A stretch of 64,000 nucleotides of DNA from Mesorhizobium escarrei (GCF_935825525.1 NZ_CAKXZT010000140.1:25106-89105), one strand, 5' to 3'. Positions 1-8,981 are shown, counted from the stretch's first letter. The notes: generated from the letters alone by a model not told the origin. Numbers and translations: made by a program.

Positions 1-688
1 TGGCGTTCGGACGCGCCGAGAGAATCTGCGCGTTTTTCAGAAGCACATAGGCCTCACCTTCGTCGCGCGCGGTGGTGCCGGTGTGGAATAGGCCAGCGAT
101 CTTGAAGTTGCGCGTCAGTCCCTCGGCGGAAACCGCCGTTATCGTGTCGCCAAACCCGGCGCCGAGCCGGCTCGCCATCGTGTCGCCGATGAGCACGTTG
201 TTGCCGCCCGCGGCAAGCGCCGAAAAGCTGCCTTCGACGAAGTTTCCGACAATCGGCGACACGCCGGGCTCGCGCTCCGGTTCGATGCCAATGATCGCCG
301 CGCCGACTTCGCGGCTGGAAAAACGGATCACACCCTGCGTTTTGAGGCTTGCCGCGAACCGACCGGGAATCCAGCTCTCCAGCCAGGAGGTCGCGGCCGT
401 CGGGTTGATGATGCCGCGGCGATCGTCGCGCGGCCTAAGCCCGGAAATCGCCACTGTCGCGAAGGCGTCCTCGGCCGGTTGACGGCGGGCCGTGCGCTGC
501 TCGTCAGTGATGTCGACATGCGGCATCGTGTCGACGAGCTGCCTGACGAAATCGTCCTGCCCGCCCTGCATCAGCGCCGCCATGGCGATGGAGAATCCGA
601 CACCGACCGCAACGCCGATCACGGCAACCAGTGTCTGGCGACCGCGGCCGGCAATGTGCGTGAGGGCGATGTCGAAGATGAGCGGCAT
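1..688 (-). CDS. ABC transporter permease, MacB/FtsX type (3' end outside window)
   Basis: Inner-membrane permease of an ABC exporter or lipoprotein-release type system. About 229 residues are visible and the reading frame leaves the window at base 1. The start ATG at 688 follows the adaptor gene by about 10 bases, so the two are co-transcribed. A first membrane segment lies at roughly residues 19-40 (LVAVIGVAVGVGFSIAMAAL). It is followed by a long extracytoplasmic region with GDTMASRLGAGFGDTITAVS, typical of the MacB-like periplasmic core domain. The C-terminal membrane segments and the ATPase gene are not in view. The substrate cannot be told from the sequence; pairing with an HlyD-type adaptor and a TetR repressor points to drug or metabolite efflux. 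Confidence 0.8.
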   Translation of the reverse strand, partial: MPLIFDIALTHIAGRGRQTLVAVIGVAVGVGFSIAMAALMQGGQDDFVRQLVDTMPHVDITDEQRTARRQPAEDAFATVAISGLRPRDDRRGIINPTAATSWLESWIPGRFAASLKTQGVIRFSSREVGAAIIGIEPEREPGVSPIVGNFVEGSFSALAAGGNNVLIGDTMASRLGAGFGDTITAVSAEGLTRNFKIAGLFHTGTTARDEGEAYVLLKNAQILSARPNA

Positions 689-698
689 CGTTGCTTCA

Positions 699-1706
699 TC
701 ACTCCTGGGCGCCGGTGAGGCTCACACGCGCGCCGTCGGCGAGGTCGGCGGGATAGGGCGAGATGACGCGCGCCTTCTCGTCGAGTCCCGACAGAACTTC
801 GATGCCATTGGTGCCGCGAATGCCGGTTCGGATCTCACGTCGTCGGGCCTTGTCGCCTTCGGCGACGAACACCTTATTCTTGTCCACAGCAACGGAAGGG
901 ATCAACAGCGCATTTTTCGAAACGCGGATGACGATGTTCACGTCGGTCGACATGCCGATACGAAGCGGCGTATCGTCCGGCAGGCGGAAACGGACGCGAT
1001 AGGTCTTCGTCACCGGATCGCCCTTGGGTGTGATGCTGACGACCACCGCTTCCAGCTTGCGCTGGAGGAACGCGTCGGATTTAAGCAGCGCGCGCTGGCC
1101 GACCTCGACCCGGGGTATGTCCTCCTCGTTGACCTCGGCGACCACCAGGAGCGGCTTCGGCTCGCCGACCCAGAATAACACCGTGCCGAGTTCGGCGACC
1201 TCACCCACCTCGCCGTCCTGCCTGAGCACGACACCGGCGCTCGGTGCGCGTAACACGTAGGTGTCAAGTCGCGCCTTCTGTCCGGCGACCAACGCTTCGA
1301 TCTGGCCGAGCTCGCTCTGTGCACGATCGAGAGCCTGCTGGCTCGCCGCACGCCTTTCGGCAAGCACCGTCAGCCGCCGGAGCTCTTCCTGGGCAAGCGC
1401 TTGACGCGCTTCGAGTTCGCCAAGCACGGCCCGGGCCTCGCTGTCGTCGAGCCTGGCGAGCACGTCGCCTTGTGCAACCCTCGACCCCTCGCAATTGCAT
1501 TGCTCGACGATCCTTTCGCGAACCACAGGAGTTACCTTGGCCCAGGTTTGCGGCTCGACAGAGCCACTCGCGTAAACGATTTCCGCCGCGTCGCCGCGTT
1601 GTGGCGTCACCACCGAAACCTTGGCCGGCTGCAACAGATACCAGGCGCCGAAAGCAGCCGCAGTCGCGACAATAACGATGCCAACAGTCCAGCGTGTCCG
1701 TCGCAT
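699..1706 (-). CDS. HlyD/RND-type periplasmic efflux adaptor subunit
   Basis: Membrane-fusion protein that would link the neighbouring ABC permease to the outer membrane. A single N-terminal anchor (residues about 6-25, VGIVIVATAAAFGAWYLL) is followed by a lipoyl-like half (YASGSVEPQ), an alpha-helical hairpin rich in Ala/Glu/Arg/Gln (DSEARAVLGELEARQAL), the second lipoyl half (VLRAPSAGVVLRQDGEVGE) and a beta-barrel domain (IGMSTDVNIVI). I chose the ATG at 1706 because GGAGAG sits just upstream. An ATG at 1718 and a GTG at 1757 are also in frame, but the GTG abuts the operator and would lie at the presumed transcription start. Length of 335 residues is normal for the family. Regulation by the divergent TetR protein is inferred from the palindrome at 1758-1776. 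Confidence 0.88.
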   Translation of the reverse strand: MRRTRWTVGIVIVATAAAFGAWYLLQPAKVSVVTPQRGDAAEIVYASGSVEPQTWAKVTPVVRERIVEQCNCEGSRVAQGDVLARLDDSEARAVLGELEARQALAQEELRRLTVLAERRAASQQALDRAQSELGQIEALVAGQKARLDTYVLRAPSAGVVLRQDGEVGEVAELGTVLFWVGEPKPLLVVAEVNEEDIPRVEVGQRALLKSDAFLQRKLEAVVVSITPKGDPVTKTYRVRFRLPDDTPLRIGMSTDVNIVIRVSKNALLIPSVAVDKNKVFVAEGDKARRREIRTGIRGTNGIEVLSGLDEKARVISPYPADLADGARVSLTGAQE

Positions 1707-1747
1707 GGGACTCTCCATGATCGAATCCGAATGTCGCGCGGTGACAG

Positions 1748-1776
1748 ATAATAGCACTAGACCGACCGTCGGTCTA
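1748..1776 (-). promoter_or_regulatory. Promoter of the efflux operon with overlapping TetR-type operator
   Basis: A perfect palindrome TAGACCGAC-C-GTCGGTCTA occupies 1758-1776, with 9-bp arms around one central base. On the minus strand TAGACC (1776-1771) can serve as -35 and TATTAT (1753-1748) as -10 with a 17-base spacer, so the palindrome covers the -35 box and most of the spacer. This arrangement fits repression of the adaptor/permease operon by the TetR protein encoded immediately on the other side. A TATAAA at 1775-1780 on the plus strand could be the -10 of the regulator itself, giving autorepression. The promoter call is by eye. Confidence 0.75.
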
Positions 1777-1840
1777 TAAAAGTTGCATAAAGCTCCGGTT
1801 CGTGCTCCTCTTGCTCCACCTGCACTTTGTGAGGTTCGAT

Positions 1841-2533
1841 TTGCCCCGAGTGATAAAGCCGCCGGAGATACGATCCGCCGAGCTCCTCGACTGCGCCCAG
1901 CGGCTTTTCTTCGAGCATGGCTACGACAACACGACGGTGAACGACATCATCCGCGAGGCCGGCCTGTCGAAAGGCGCGTTCTACCATTATTTCGCATCGA
2001 AAGAGGCCCTGCTGGAGGCGCTCGCCACACGTCTCGCCCGCGACAGCTTCACCGAGTTGCAGCCCCTGCTCAACGATCCCTCACTCGATGGGCTTGGCCG
2101 GCTCAATGCTCTGTTTGCCGGCTCGCGGCGGCTGAACGTCGAGCTTGCCCCGCAAATGCGCAAGACATTTTTCGTCCTGTTCCGGCCCGAAAACCTTGCC
2201 CTCTTCCATCGGGTCGACCAGGCGGCCAGGGAATTGGCCATGCCGATAATCACCGATCTGCTCAGGAAAGGCAGCGACGAAGGCATCTTCGACGTGCCTG
2301 ACCCGGAAGCCTTCGCCGAGATGTTCTTGCAGCTGCGGCTGATCTTTCGGGATGTAATGCACCGTGCCTTGCTGAAGGCCGAGCGGGGCAATATCGATGA
2401 AGCGGCGCGGCTGCTCGACGATCGGCTGCGGCTCTACGGCATCGCGATCGACCGACTTTTGAAGCTGCCCGATGGAACGATAGAAGCAGTGCAACCCGGG
2501 TTTGCCCGGGCTTTCCTCGAAGCAGGCCCGTGA
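1841..2533 (+). CDS. TetR/AcrR family transcriptional regulator
   Basis: DNA-binding repressor, about 230 residues. The N-terminal helix-turn-helix is clear: ELLDCAQRLFFEHGYDNTTV followed by NDIIREAGLSKGAFYHYFAS, a textbook TetR recognition helix region. The remaining C-terminal part is an all-helical ligand and dimerisation domain. The start is uncertain. I favour TTG at 1841, which has GTGAGG just upstream; GTG at 1850 and GTG at 1802 are alternatives in frame. It is transcribed divergently from the efflux adaptor/permease pair and shares the 19-bp palindrome with it, so it most likely senses the exported compound and represses the operon. The ligand is unknown. Confidence 0.88.
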   Translation: MPRVIKPPEIRSAELLDCAQRLFFEHGYDNTTVNDIIREAGLSKGAFYHYFASKEALLEALATRLARDSFTELQPLLNDPSLDGLGRLNALFAGSRRLNVELAPQMRKTFFVLFRPENLALFHRVDQAARELAMPIITDLLRKGSDEGIFDVPDPEAFAEMFLQLRLIFRDVMHRALLKAERGNIDEAARLLDDRLRLYGIAIDRLLKLPDGTIEAVQPGFARAFLEAGP

Positions 2534-2631
2534 GCCGCCGGGCCAGGCCACGGCGCAGCGATTCACCGCGCCCCTCGTTATCCCGGCGTATTTGCCCACG
2601 CGCCGACAAAGGGCGGCAGCATAGTGCACAT

Positions 2632-3399
2632 CTATTGTTCGACAGCCTCGCTGCGCAGTCGCTCGGCGAGCGTATCGACCTTCATTTCGGCGGCGGTCGC
2701 GGCGCCGACGGCCTCGGCTATCGGCAGCAGGCTGCGCAAGGTCTCGGCAATATAGTCGTAGATCGGCGAGTCGGGCCCGCTACCGGCGAGGCCGGCAGAA
2801 TTCATCTGCGGCGCCGGCAGCCCTGCGCCGGCGAAGACCATCGGTAGCCTGCCACCCATGTCGACCTCGAAACCCGCCCGCTCGATCGTCTCGATAATCC
2901 AGCCGCGGCATTTGCTGAACAGCGGCGCCTCCGGAAAACTGCGGGTGAGCGGCATCGCCATTTCCTGGAAGGCGATGATGCCGCCCGGCCGAAGAAACCC
3001 GACAAGCCTGCGCAGGGTTGCGACGGGATCGGGCAGATACATCAGGACGAGCCTGCCGATCACCGCATCGAAAGTCTCGTCGGGCGAGAATGTATCAAGC
3101 TCGCCGGTGGTAAAGCGCGTCCAGTAACACTGGCCGGATTCGGTGGCACGCCGCTCGGCGATGCCTATAGCCCCGCCGAGCGATCGACGCCGAACACTTT
3201 TCCCGAGGGCCCGACCAGCTTCCCGGCCAGCAAGGAGACGTCGCCGACGCCGCAGCCAATGTCGAGCACGCGCATACCCGGTCCTATCCCCGCGCGGCGC
3301 AGGCTGATTGACCAAGGCCAACGCAAACGGTGCCGCCGCTGCCAGGCAAAGCGGAACCAAAAGCCCCGCCCGAACCTTACCAATCTGCTCATACGCCAT
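2632..3399 (-). pseudogene. SAM-dependent methyltransferase, frameshifted
   Basis: The C-terminal two thirds read as a class I methyltransferase: TFDAVIGRLVLMYLPDP, LRPGGIIAFQEMAM and LLPIAEAVGA. The SAM-binding motif I, GMRVLDIGCGVGDVSLLAG, is present but in another frame (about 3180-3290 on the minus strand), which stops at a TAG near 3165. The frames meet near 3170-3182 in a GGCGGGGC stretch; restoring one base would join GVDRSAG to AIGIAERR. Upstream of motif I neither frame gives the expected N-terminal helical region of this family, so the 5' part also looks damaged. Either a pseudogene or a gene with sequencing indels. Substrate unknown. It is transcribed divergently from the response regulator gene. 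Confidence 0.7.
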
Positions 3400-3460
3400 C
3401 GAGTGAGCCTGTGCGTTAAGTCTAATAAAGCAACGGCTCGGTCATGGGTTCCGGTCTGAG

Positions 3461-4239
3461 ATGTTAGCCGAACAGAACACTCGCTACGAAGAGCAGTCGA
3501 AAGGCACAATCGAACAGGCAGCGGCGGCGAAGCATATTCTTGTCGTCGATGACGACCCCGAAATTCGCGAAATGCTCGCCAATTACCTGGAGAGCGAGAA
3601 TTTCAGGGTCAGCGCTGTCGCCGACAGCCGGGCCATGTCGCACGTCTTCAATGAAGACCGGTAGATTTGGTGCTCCTCGACATGCGGCTTGCCGATGAGG
3701 ACGGGTTTGAAATCATGCGGCAACTCGGCAGTCCGCCGGAAGCGCCGCCCATCATCATCACCGGTCACAGGCGCGACGAGGTGGATCGCGCCATCGGCCT
3801 GGAACTCGGAGCTGACGACTACATTACCAAGCCCTTCAGCCTCAGGGAACTGCTTGCGCGCGTTCGCGCCGTACTGCGGCGATCGGGGTCAACGCGCCAG
3901 AATTCGCCTGGCAAGAAGCCCAAACGCTACCGCTTTGCCGGCTGGGAACTCGACATGCGGCTGCGGCGCCTGAGGTCGCCCGCGGGGGAAGCGACTCCGC
4001 TGACCGCCGGCGAATTCAACCTGCTGGCAGCCTTCCTGCAATCGCCGCAGCAGATCCTGAGCCGCGAGCAGCTTCTCGCTGCTAGCAGAATTCACGACGA
4101 AGAGATGTTTGACCGCAGTATCGACGTGCAGATATTGCGACTGCGCCGCAAGCTCGAGGTCAACCCGAGCGAGCCGAAACTCATTGTCACCGAGCGGGGC
4201 GCTGGCTACGTCTTCGCTGCCTCAGTCGAGGTGCTGTGA
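3461..4239 (+). pseudogene. OmpR/PhoB-type response regulator with a one-base frameshift
   Basis: The first 68 codons encode the start of a receiver domain (HILVVDDDPEIREMLANYLE, acidic pair DD) and then hit TAG at 3662-3664. The rest continues in another frame from about 3660: DLVLLDMRLADEDGFEIMRQ with the phospho-acceptor Asp, the conserved Lys in YITKPFSLREL, and a C-terminal winged helix (LTAGEFNLLAAFL, DRSIDVQILRLRRKLE, TERGAGYVF). The junction reads GACCGGTAGAT; one extra G (GACCGGGTAGAT) would restore NEDRVDLVLLD. The total of 779 nt is exactly one base short of a 259-residue regulator. No histidine kinase gene is adjacent. Deletion in a short G run makes a sequencing error as likely as real loss. 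Confidence 0.85.
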
Positions 4240-4298
4240 CTTTGCCGATGCCCCGTTCTTGGCACGGACAAAGTTCCTGGCAGGGTCAATATGAACGT

Positions 4299-4601
4299 TC
4301 ATCGCCTCAGCGCATGCACGCTATCAACATTGCCGCCGCCTATCGGCAGAGCCATGTCTTCGTCGAGCAAGCGCGTGATGCGAGCGAAGCCGGTAAAAGC
4401 CTTCCTTGCTTCCTCTGCCGACATCCGGCCCGCCAGAGCCGCGGAGCAGCAATTCACTGCGCATCGGTAGACTGGCCCACGCCGGCCGATTGGCCATTTG
4501 CGCAAGAACTCTATCGCTTCGGCTACGCTATCAATTTCTTCGGCAGGGCTTTCCTGCCGGCGCGAAATCCGCACTGGCGTAAAGAATTGCAGGCGATCCA
4601 T
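4299..4601 (-). CDS. DUF982 domain protein
   Basis: Small protein of 100 residues, typical of the DUF982 family found mainly in rhizobia, often in many copies. Family features visible: FFTPVRISRR at the N-terminus, IDSVAEAIEFLRKWP in the middle, and EEARKAFTGFARITRLL in the C-terminal helix. The ATG at 4601 is preceded by GGGAGG at a good distance, which decides the start over a longer in-frame ATG at 4772. Function is unknown in the family. Convergent with the response regulator; no operon partner is evident. Confidence 0.72.
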   Translation of the reverse strand: MDRLQFFTPVRISRRQESPAEEIDSVAEAIEFLRKWPIGRRGPVYRCAVNCCSAALAGRMSAEEARKAFTGFARITRLLDEDMALPIGGGNVDSVHALRR

Positions 4602-4854
4602 TGTTTCCTCCCGGTCGATCGCTATGCGCCTGATCGAACCTTTAAACTCATTGCTGACCATGTGGTTTCCGGCAAACAGCGCCCGATGGTGAAAAAAGTC
4701 GGGCCAAAAACGAAGTCTCTCATATCGTTCGACCGAAATCGAATCACCAAACGTGTCAAAGGAGGCGATCAACCGTTACGCTGCAACGAAACGCGCAGTT
4801 CTGATTGAATGTCTTTTAAGGCTAAGCTGGCAAATCAATCGGTTTGCCGGAACT

Positions 4855-5394
4855 CTATTTGCCGACCATCTCGGCCAGCTTGCGCACCGTGTTCCAATTG
4901 CGCGAGGTGCCGATGCCGAGCCGTTTATGGCTTATCGCCGCCACAAGCCGCGAGCTTGGCTTCTCGCGCGAAAAGAAGATCCAGATGTCGCCGCCGACGG
5001 CCTGCATCCGTTCACCCTTGCCGACATAGGCCTCCAGTGCCGTAATGGCCTCAGCGGCAACAGGCTTGCGCATCACGCGCACCGCTACCTGATCCGCGCC
5101 GGCAGCCGATTCGGCGGGAAACGGGTTGCCGGCCGCAAGCTTCAACCAGTCGTCCGCACGGCGCAAGATGATGTCGACATGGCGGCCGAAGGTGTTTTGG
5201 AACGCCGTTTCCAATCGGCGCTCCAGGGCGGCAATCTCTGTTTCTTTCGTCTCGAAAACCAGATTTCCGGTCGCCACCAGCGTGCGCGGGTTGTTCAGCC
5301 CCAGGCCTTCTGTCATGGCCCTGAGATCGGACATGACGACACGCCGCCCCTCGCCGAGCACGATGCTGTAAAGCAGAGCGACGTATGTTTGCAT
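4855..5394 (-). CDS. DUF1697 family protein
   Basis: Cytoplasmic protein of 179 residues. It starts MQTYVALLYSIVLGEGRRV, followed by MSDLRAMTEGLGLNNPRTLV and TGNLVFET, the characteristic DUF1697 opening in which a glycine-rich turn precedes an alpha/beta fold. The C-terminus ends with SRNWNTVRKLAEMV, also conserved in the family. The ATG at 5394 is chosen because homologues begin at this methionine; a longer reading to 5472 would run into pyrG. It lies 13 bases downstream of pyrG and may be transcribed with it. Biochemical function is not established. Confidence 0.82.
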   Translation of the reverse strand: MQTYVALLYSIVLGEGRRVVMSDLRAMTEGLGLNNPRTLVATGNLVFETKETEIAALERRLETAFQNTFGRHVDIILRRADDWLKLAAGNPFPAESAAGADQVAVRVMRKPVAAEAITALEAYVGKGERMQAVGGDIWIFFSREKPSSRLVAAISHKRLGIGTSRNWNTVRKLAEMVGK

Positions 5395-5407
5395 GGCAGC
5401 CTGTCGA

Positions 5408-7036
5408 TTAGACCAAGCGGCTCTGCTCCACAGCCGCCTCGATGAAGCTGGCAAACAGCGGGTGCGGATCAAGCGGCCGGCTTTTCAGCTCGGGATGATA
5501 TTGCACGCCGATGAACCAGGGATGGTCCGGATATTCGACCGTTTCCGGCAGCACGCCGTCCGGCGACATGCCGGCAAAGACCAGGCCGCAATCCTCTAGC
5601 CGCTCCTTGTAGTCGACATTGACCTCGTAGCGGTGGCGGTGGCGCTCGGAAATCTGCGTGTCGCCATAGATCTCGGCGATCTTCGAGCCCTTGGCGAGGT
5701 CCGCCTGATAGGCACCGAGCCGCATGGTGCCGCCGAGATCGCCAGTTTCCCTGCGCTTCTCCAGCATGTTGCCTTTCAGCCATTCCGTCATCAGGCCGAC
5801 GACCGGTTCCTCGGTCGGACCGAATTCGGTCGACGAGGCATGCTTGACGCCGGCCAGCGAACGCGCTGCCTCGATGCAGGCCATCTGCATGCCGAAGCAG
5901 ATGCCGAAATACGGCACTTTTCGCTCGCGGGCGAACTTCGCCGCAAGGATCTTGCCTTCCGCGCCGCGCTCGCCAAAACCGCCGGGGACCAGAATGCCGT
6001 GGACCTTTTCCAGCCACGGCGCCGGGTCTTCCTTCTCGAATATCTCGCTCTCGATCCAGTCGAGCTTGACCTTGACGTGGTTGGCGAGACCGCCATGCGA
6101 CAGCGCCTCGATCAGCGATTTGTAGGCGTCCTTGAGGCCGGTATATTTGCCGACGACGGCGATGGTCACCTCGCCTTCCGGATTGTGGATGCGTTTGGAC
6201 ACCGCTTGCCAGGGCTCCATCCGCGGCTTCGGTGCCGGATCGATGCCGAAAGCGGCCAGCACTTCCGAATCCAGCCCTTCATTGTGATAGGCCATCGGCA
6301 CGTCGTAGATGTGCGGCACGTCGAGCGCCTGGATGACGGCGCTCTCGCGCACATTGCAGAACAGCGACAGTTTGCGGCGCTCTTCCCTGGGGATGGGGCG
6401 GTCGGCGCGGACCAGCAGAATGTCGGGCGCGATGCCGATGCCGCGCAATTCCTTGACCGAATGCTGGGTCGGCTTGGTCTTCAATTCGCCCGCCGTTGGA
6501 ATGTAGGGCATCAGCGTCAGGTGCACGTAGACGGCGTTGTTGCGCGGCAGGTCGTTGCCAAGTTGGCGGATCGCCTCCAGAAACGGCATCGCCTCGATGT
6601 CGCCAACGGTGCCGCCGATCTCGCACAGGACGAAGTCATAATCGTCATTGCCGTTGAGGATGAAATTCTTGATTTCGTCGGTGACGTGCGGAATGACCTG
6701 CACGGTGGCGCCAAGGTAGTCGCCGCGTCGCTCGCGCTCGATGATGTTCTTGTAGATGCGGCCCGTGGTGATGTTGTCCTGCTGGTTGGCCGAGCGGCCG
6801 GTGAAGCGCTCATAGTGGCCAAGATCGAGATCGGTCTCGGCGCCATCATCGGTCACGAAGACTTCGCCATGCTGGTATGGCGACATCGTGCCGGGATCGA
6901 CATTGAGATAGGGGTCAAGCTTCTTGATGCGCGCGCGATAGCCTCGCGCCTGCAAGAGAGCCCCAAGGGCCGCTGCAGCGATGCCTTTTCCGAGTGAGGA
7001 AACCACGCCGCCTGTGATGAATACATATCGCGCCAT
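5408..7036 (-). CDS. pyrG: CTP synthase (glutamine-hydrolysing)
   Basis: Converts UTP to CTP with ATP and glutamine, the last step of pyrimidine nucleotide synthesis. The amidoligase domain begins ARYVFITGGVVSSLGKGI and contains LDPYLNVDPGTMSPYQHGEV and HYERFTGRSANQQDNITTGR. The C-terminal class I glutamine amidotransferase has the oxyanion GGFGERG, the nucleophile in PYFGICFGMQ, and a final His-Glu pair in VQYHPELKSRPL. At 542 residues it is full length. The start MARYVF at 7036 is standard; an upstream ATG (7045) adds three residues. In the window it lies in the order pyrG, L,D-transpeptidase, secG, tpiA, all on the minus strand. Confidence 0.98.
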   Translation of the reverse strand: MARYVFITGGVVSSLGKGIAAAALGALLQARGYRARIKKLDPYLNVDPGTMSPYQHGEVFVTDDGAETDLDLGHYERFTGRSANQQDNITTGRIYKNIIERERRGDYLGATVQVIPHVTDEIKNFILNGNDDYDFVLCEIGGTVGDIEAMPFLEAIRQLGNDLPRNNAVYVHLTLMPYIPTAGELKTKPTQHSVKELRGIGIAPDILLVRADRPIPREERRKLSLFCNVRESAVIQALDVPHIYDVPMAYHNEGLDSEVLAAFGIDPAPKPRMEPWQAVSKRIHNPEGEVTIAVVGKYTGLKDAYKSLIEALSHGGLANHVKVKLDWIESEIFEKEDPAPWLEKVHGILVPGGFGERGAEGKILAAKFARERKVPYFGICFGMQMACIEAARSLAGVKHASSTEFGPTEEPVVGLMTEWLKGNMLEKRRETGDLGGTMRLGAYQADLAKGSKIAEIYGDTQISERHRHRYEVNVDYKERLEDCGLVFAGMSPDGVLPETVEYPDHPWFIGVQYHPELKSRPLDPHPLFASFIEAAVEQSRLV

Positions 7037-7148
7037 GGGAGTCATCGCTTAACGCGGCCGAATTGATTCCGCCAGAGAAAAAACCGCCGCGAAGGCTTTT
7101 TCCCAACAAGGCGCCCTGGTGATGCCCATGCCGGCGCACAACCAAAGC

Positions 7149-7178
7149 AAAAGGGCCGGCGAGGCCGGCCCTTTTTTT
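7149..7178 (-). terminator. Rho-independent terminator after the L,D-transpeptidase gene
   Basis: Stem GGGCCGGC / GCCGGCCC with a 3-base loop (7153-7171), flanked by AAAA on one side and seven T on the other, so it can work in both directions. It lies 15 bases beyond the stop of the L,D-transpeptidase gene and about 110 bases ahead of pyrG, separating the two minus-strand units. Confidence 0.85.
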
Positions 7179-7192
7179 GACCCGTTAAGGCT

Positions 7193-8311
7193 TCAGATGA
7201 TGACGACCTTGGTGCCCACTTTCACCCGGCGGTAAAGGTCCATGACGTGCTCGTTGATCATCCGGAAGCAGCCGTTGGAGGCGCTCGTTCCGATCGATTG
7301 CGGCGCAATGGTGCCGTGAATCCGCAGATGGGTGTCCTTCTTGCCGTCGTAGAGATAGATGGCGCGCGCGCCGAGCGGATTTTCGCCGCCGCCGGGCATG
7401 CCGTCCTTGTAGCGGCCGTAATTCTTCGGCTCACGCTTCTGCATCTCGAGCGTCGGGATCCAGCGCGGCCATTCCTGCTTGTCGCCGACGGCGACCGTGC
7501 CCTTGAACTGCAGGCCGTCACGACCGACCGCAATCGCATATCGGCGGGCGGTCCAGGAGGATTCGACGAGATAGAGGCGGCGCGCACTCGTATCGATGAC
7601 GATGGTGCCGGGGCTATAGCCGGTGAACTCGACCTCCTGCGGCACGAACTCCGGCTTCACCTTGAACTGCTTCCTGGCTTCCTTCCTGGCGAGAGCGGCA
7701 TCGAGGGCGCGGGTCTCGGGGAGCAATGACATCGACGAGGACGTGCCGCCGAACAGGCCGGCGAACAGCCCGACGCGCTGGGGCTTTTGTCCGACCGGCT
7801 CGCTGCGCAATTCGCCGTTGTTGCCGGTCAGCGCGACGTTCATGGCCTCGGCGGGAATTGCCTCGGCCGACTGGATTGGTGCGATCGGTTGCATCGGTTC
7901 GATGATCTTGACCGGCCTGGCATCGGCCAGCCTGGCCTGGCCAGCGGACTTATCCTTCCTGGCGAGGCCCTTCCTGGCAAGAAACGCCTGCCGTTGCGCG
8001 TCGGACTTGGCTTTGGCCGCCTCGCGCATCGCCAGCTTCCTTGCCTCGATGGCCTTGATTCGAGCAGCCTGCTTGTCAGCCGCGATCTTGGCCTCGATCT
8101 TCCTGATCTGGGCAAGATCGGCCGCGCTCGGGTCTTTTTTCTTCTTGAGGAGCTTTAGTTGCGCCGTATCGCTTTTGGCGGCGACCTTGACGACGTCAGT
8201 TGTGACTGCGGATTTAGGGGCCGAATTGCCCGCCGGCATGGCCGCAAAAGCGGGCGCACCAAGGCTGAGCACGGCCCAAAGGCCGGCTAAAATGAAGCTG
8301 CGAAGCTGCAT
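7193..8311 (-). CDS. L,D-transpeptidase (YkuD/ErfK family), exported
   Basis: Periplasmic enzyme of 372 residues that would form 3-3 peptidoglycan cross-links or attach proteins to the wall. A signal peptide covers residues 1-23 (FILAGLWAVLSLGAPAFA). A long Lys/Ala-rich stretch (residues about 45-125, with LKLLKKKKDPSAADLAQIRK) looks like a charged helical linker. The C-terminal catalytic domain starts near GTIVIDTSARRLYLVES and carries the active-site motif: His in RIHGTIAP, then SIGTSASNGCFRM with the catalytic Cys and following Arg. It is terminated by a strong hairpin at 7149-7178 and is probably transcribed alone or from secG. Confidence 0.93.
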   Translation of the reverse strand: MQLRSFILAGLWAVLSLGAPAFAAMPAGNSAPKSAVTTDVVKVAAKSDTAQLKLLKKKKDPSAADLAQIRKIEAKIAADKQAARIKAIEARKLAMREAAKAKSDAQRQAFLARKGLARKDKSAGQARLADARPVKIIEPMQPIAPIQSAEAIPAEAMNVALTGNNGELRSEPVGQKPQRVGLFAGLFGGTSSSMSLLPETRALDAALARKEARKQFKVKPEFVPQEVEFTGYSPGTIVIDTSARRLYLVESSWTARRYAIAVGRDGLQFKGTVAVGDKQEWPRWIPTLEMQKREPKNYGRYKDGMPGGGENPLGARAIYLYDGKKDTHLRIHGTIAPQSIGTSASNGCFRMINEHVMDLYRRVKVGTKVVII

Positions 8312-8522
8312 GGCGAAGATCCGATCGTTTAATGCTTGTTGCCACGGCGCCGCCCGGCGTCCCCCAAGGACCCCGAAAGTGCCGCGCGCAATCTATAATC
8401 GATTAATCGGAGACGCCTCAAGCGCCCTGGCGTGCCGCGCCCAGTCGAATCCTCGTGATCGTGCGGCATTTGCCGCGACTGTGTTCAAACAACAACAGAT
8501 CGCGGCGCCGGACGTCTGCTGA

Positions 8523-8981
8523 TTACTGGTTTGGAACCTGCGGCGTTACTGGCAGGGTGGCGCCGTTTGCGGCCGGCGGCGTGGTCGCTCCCGCCGCTGG
8601 CGGTGCAGCGGGAGCCGGGGCTGCGGCATCATTGCCGGAAGGCGGTGTTGGCGCCGTATAGCCGGACGGCGGTGTCGGCGCCGTGGTGCCAGGCAACTGG
8701 TCGAGCACACCGCCCCCGCCGTTCGTCACAGGCACGCGATCGAGAATATCGATCGGCTTCTCGCCGTAACGGGCGACGATCGACAAGGTCAGCGAGGTGG
8801 CGAAGAACGCCGCCGCCAGGATCGCCGTCGCCCGCGTCAGCGCGTTGGCGGCGCCGCGCGCGGTCATGAAGCCCGATCCGCCGCCGATGCCGAGGCCGCC
8901 GCCTTCGGAGCGCTGCAGCAGCACCACGCCGACAAGAGCAAGCACGACCATGAGGTGGACGACGATCAGTACGGTTTCCAT
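8523..8981 (-). CDS. secG: Preprotein translocase subunit SecG
   Basis: Small inner-membrane subunit that stimulates SecYEG-dependent export. Two membrane segments are visible: residues 4-22 (VLIVVHLMVVLALVGVVLL) and about 50-70 (ATAILAAAFFATSLTLSIVA), joined by the family signature QRSEGGGLGIGGGSGFMTAR. The C-terminus is an Ala/Pro/Gly-rich tail of about 70 residues that contains a direct repeat of APTPPSG (TAPTPPSGYTAPTPPSGN). Such tails are usual in alphaproteobacterial SecG; the function is unknown. The gene lies between tpiA and the L,D-transpeptidase, all on the minus strand. Confidence 0.95.
   Translation of the reverse strand: METVLIVVHLMVVLALVGVVLLQRSEGGGLGIGGGSGFMTARGAANALTRATAILAAAFFATSLTLSIVARYGEKPIDILDRVPVTNGGGGVLDQLPGTTAPTPPSGYTAPTPPSGNDAAAPAPAAPPAAGATTPPAANGATLPVTPQVPNQ

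Noticed and set aside
5633..6997. 454-codon open reading on the plus strand
   Set aside because: Antisense to pyrG; no ribosome-binding site and no recognisable domain.
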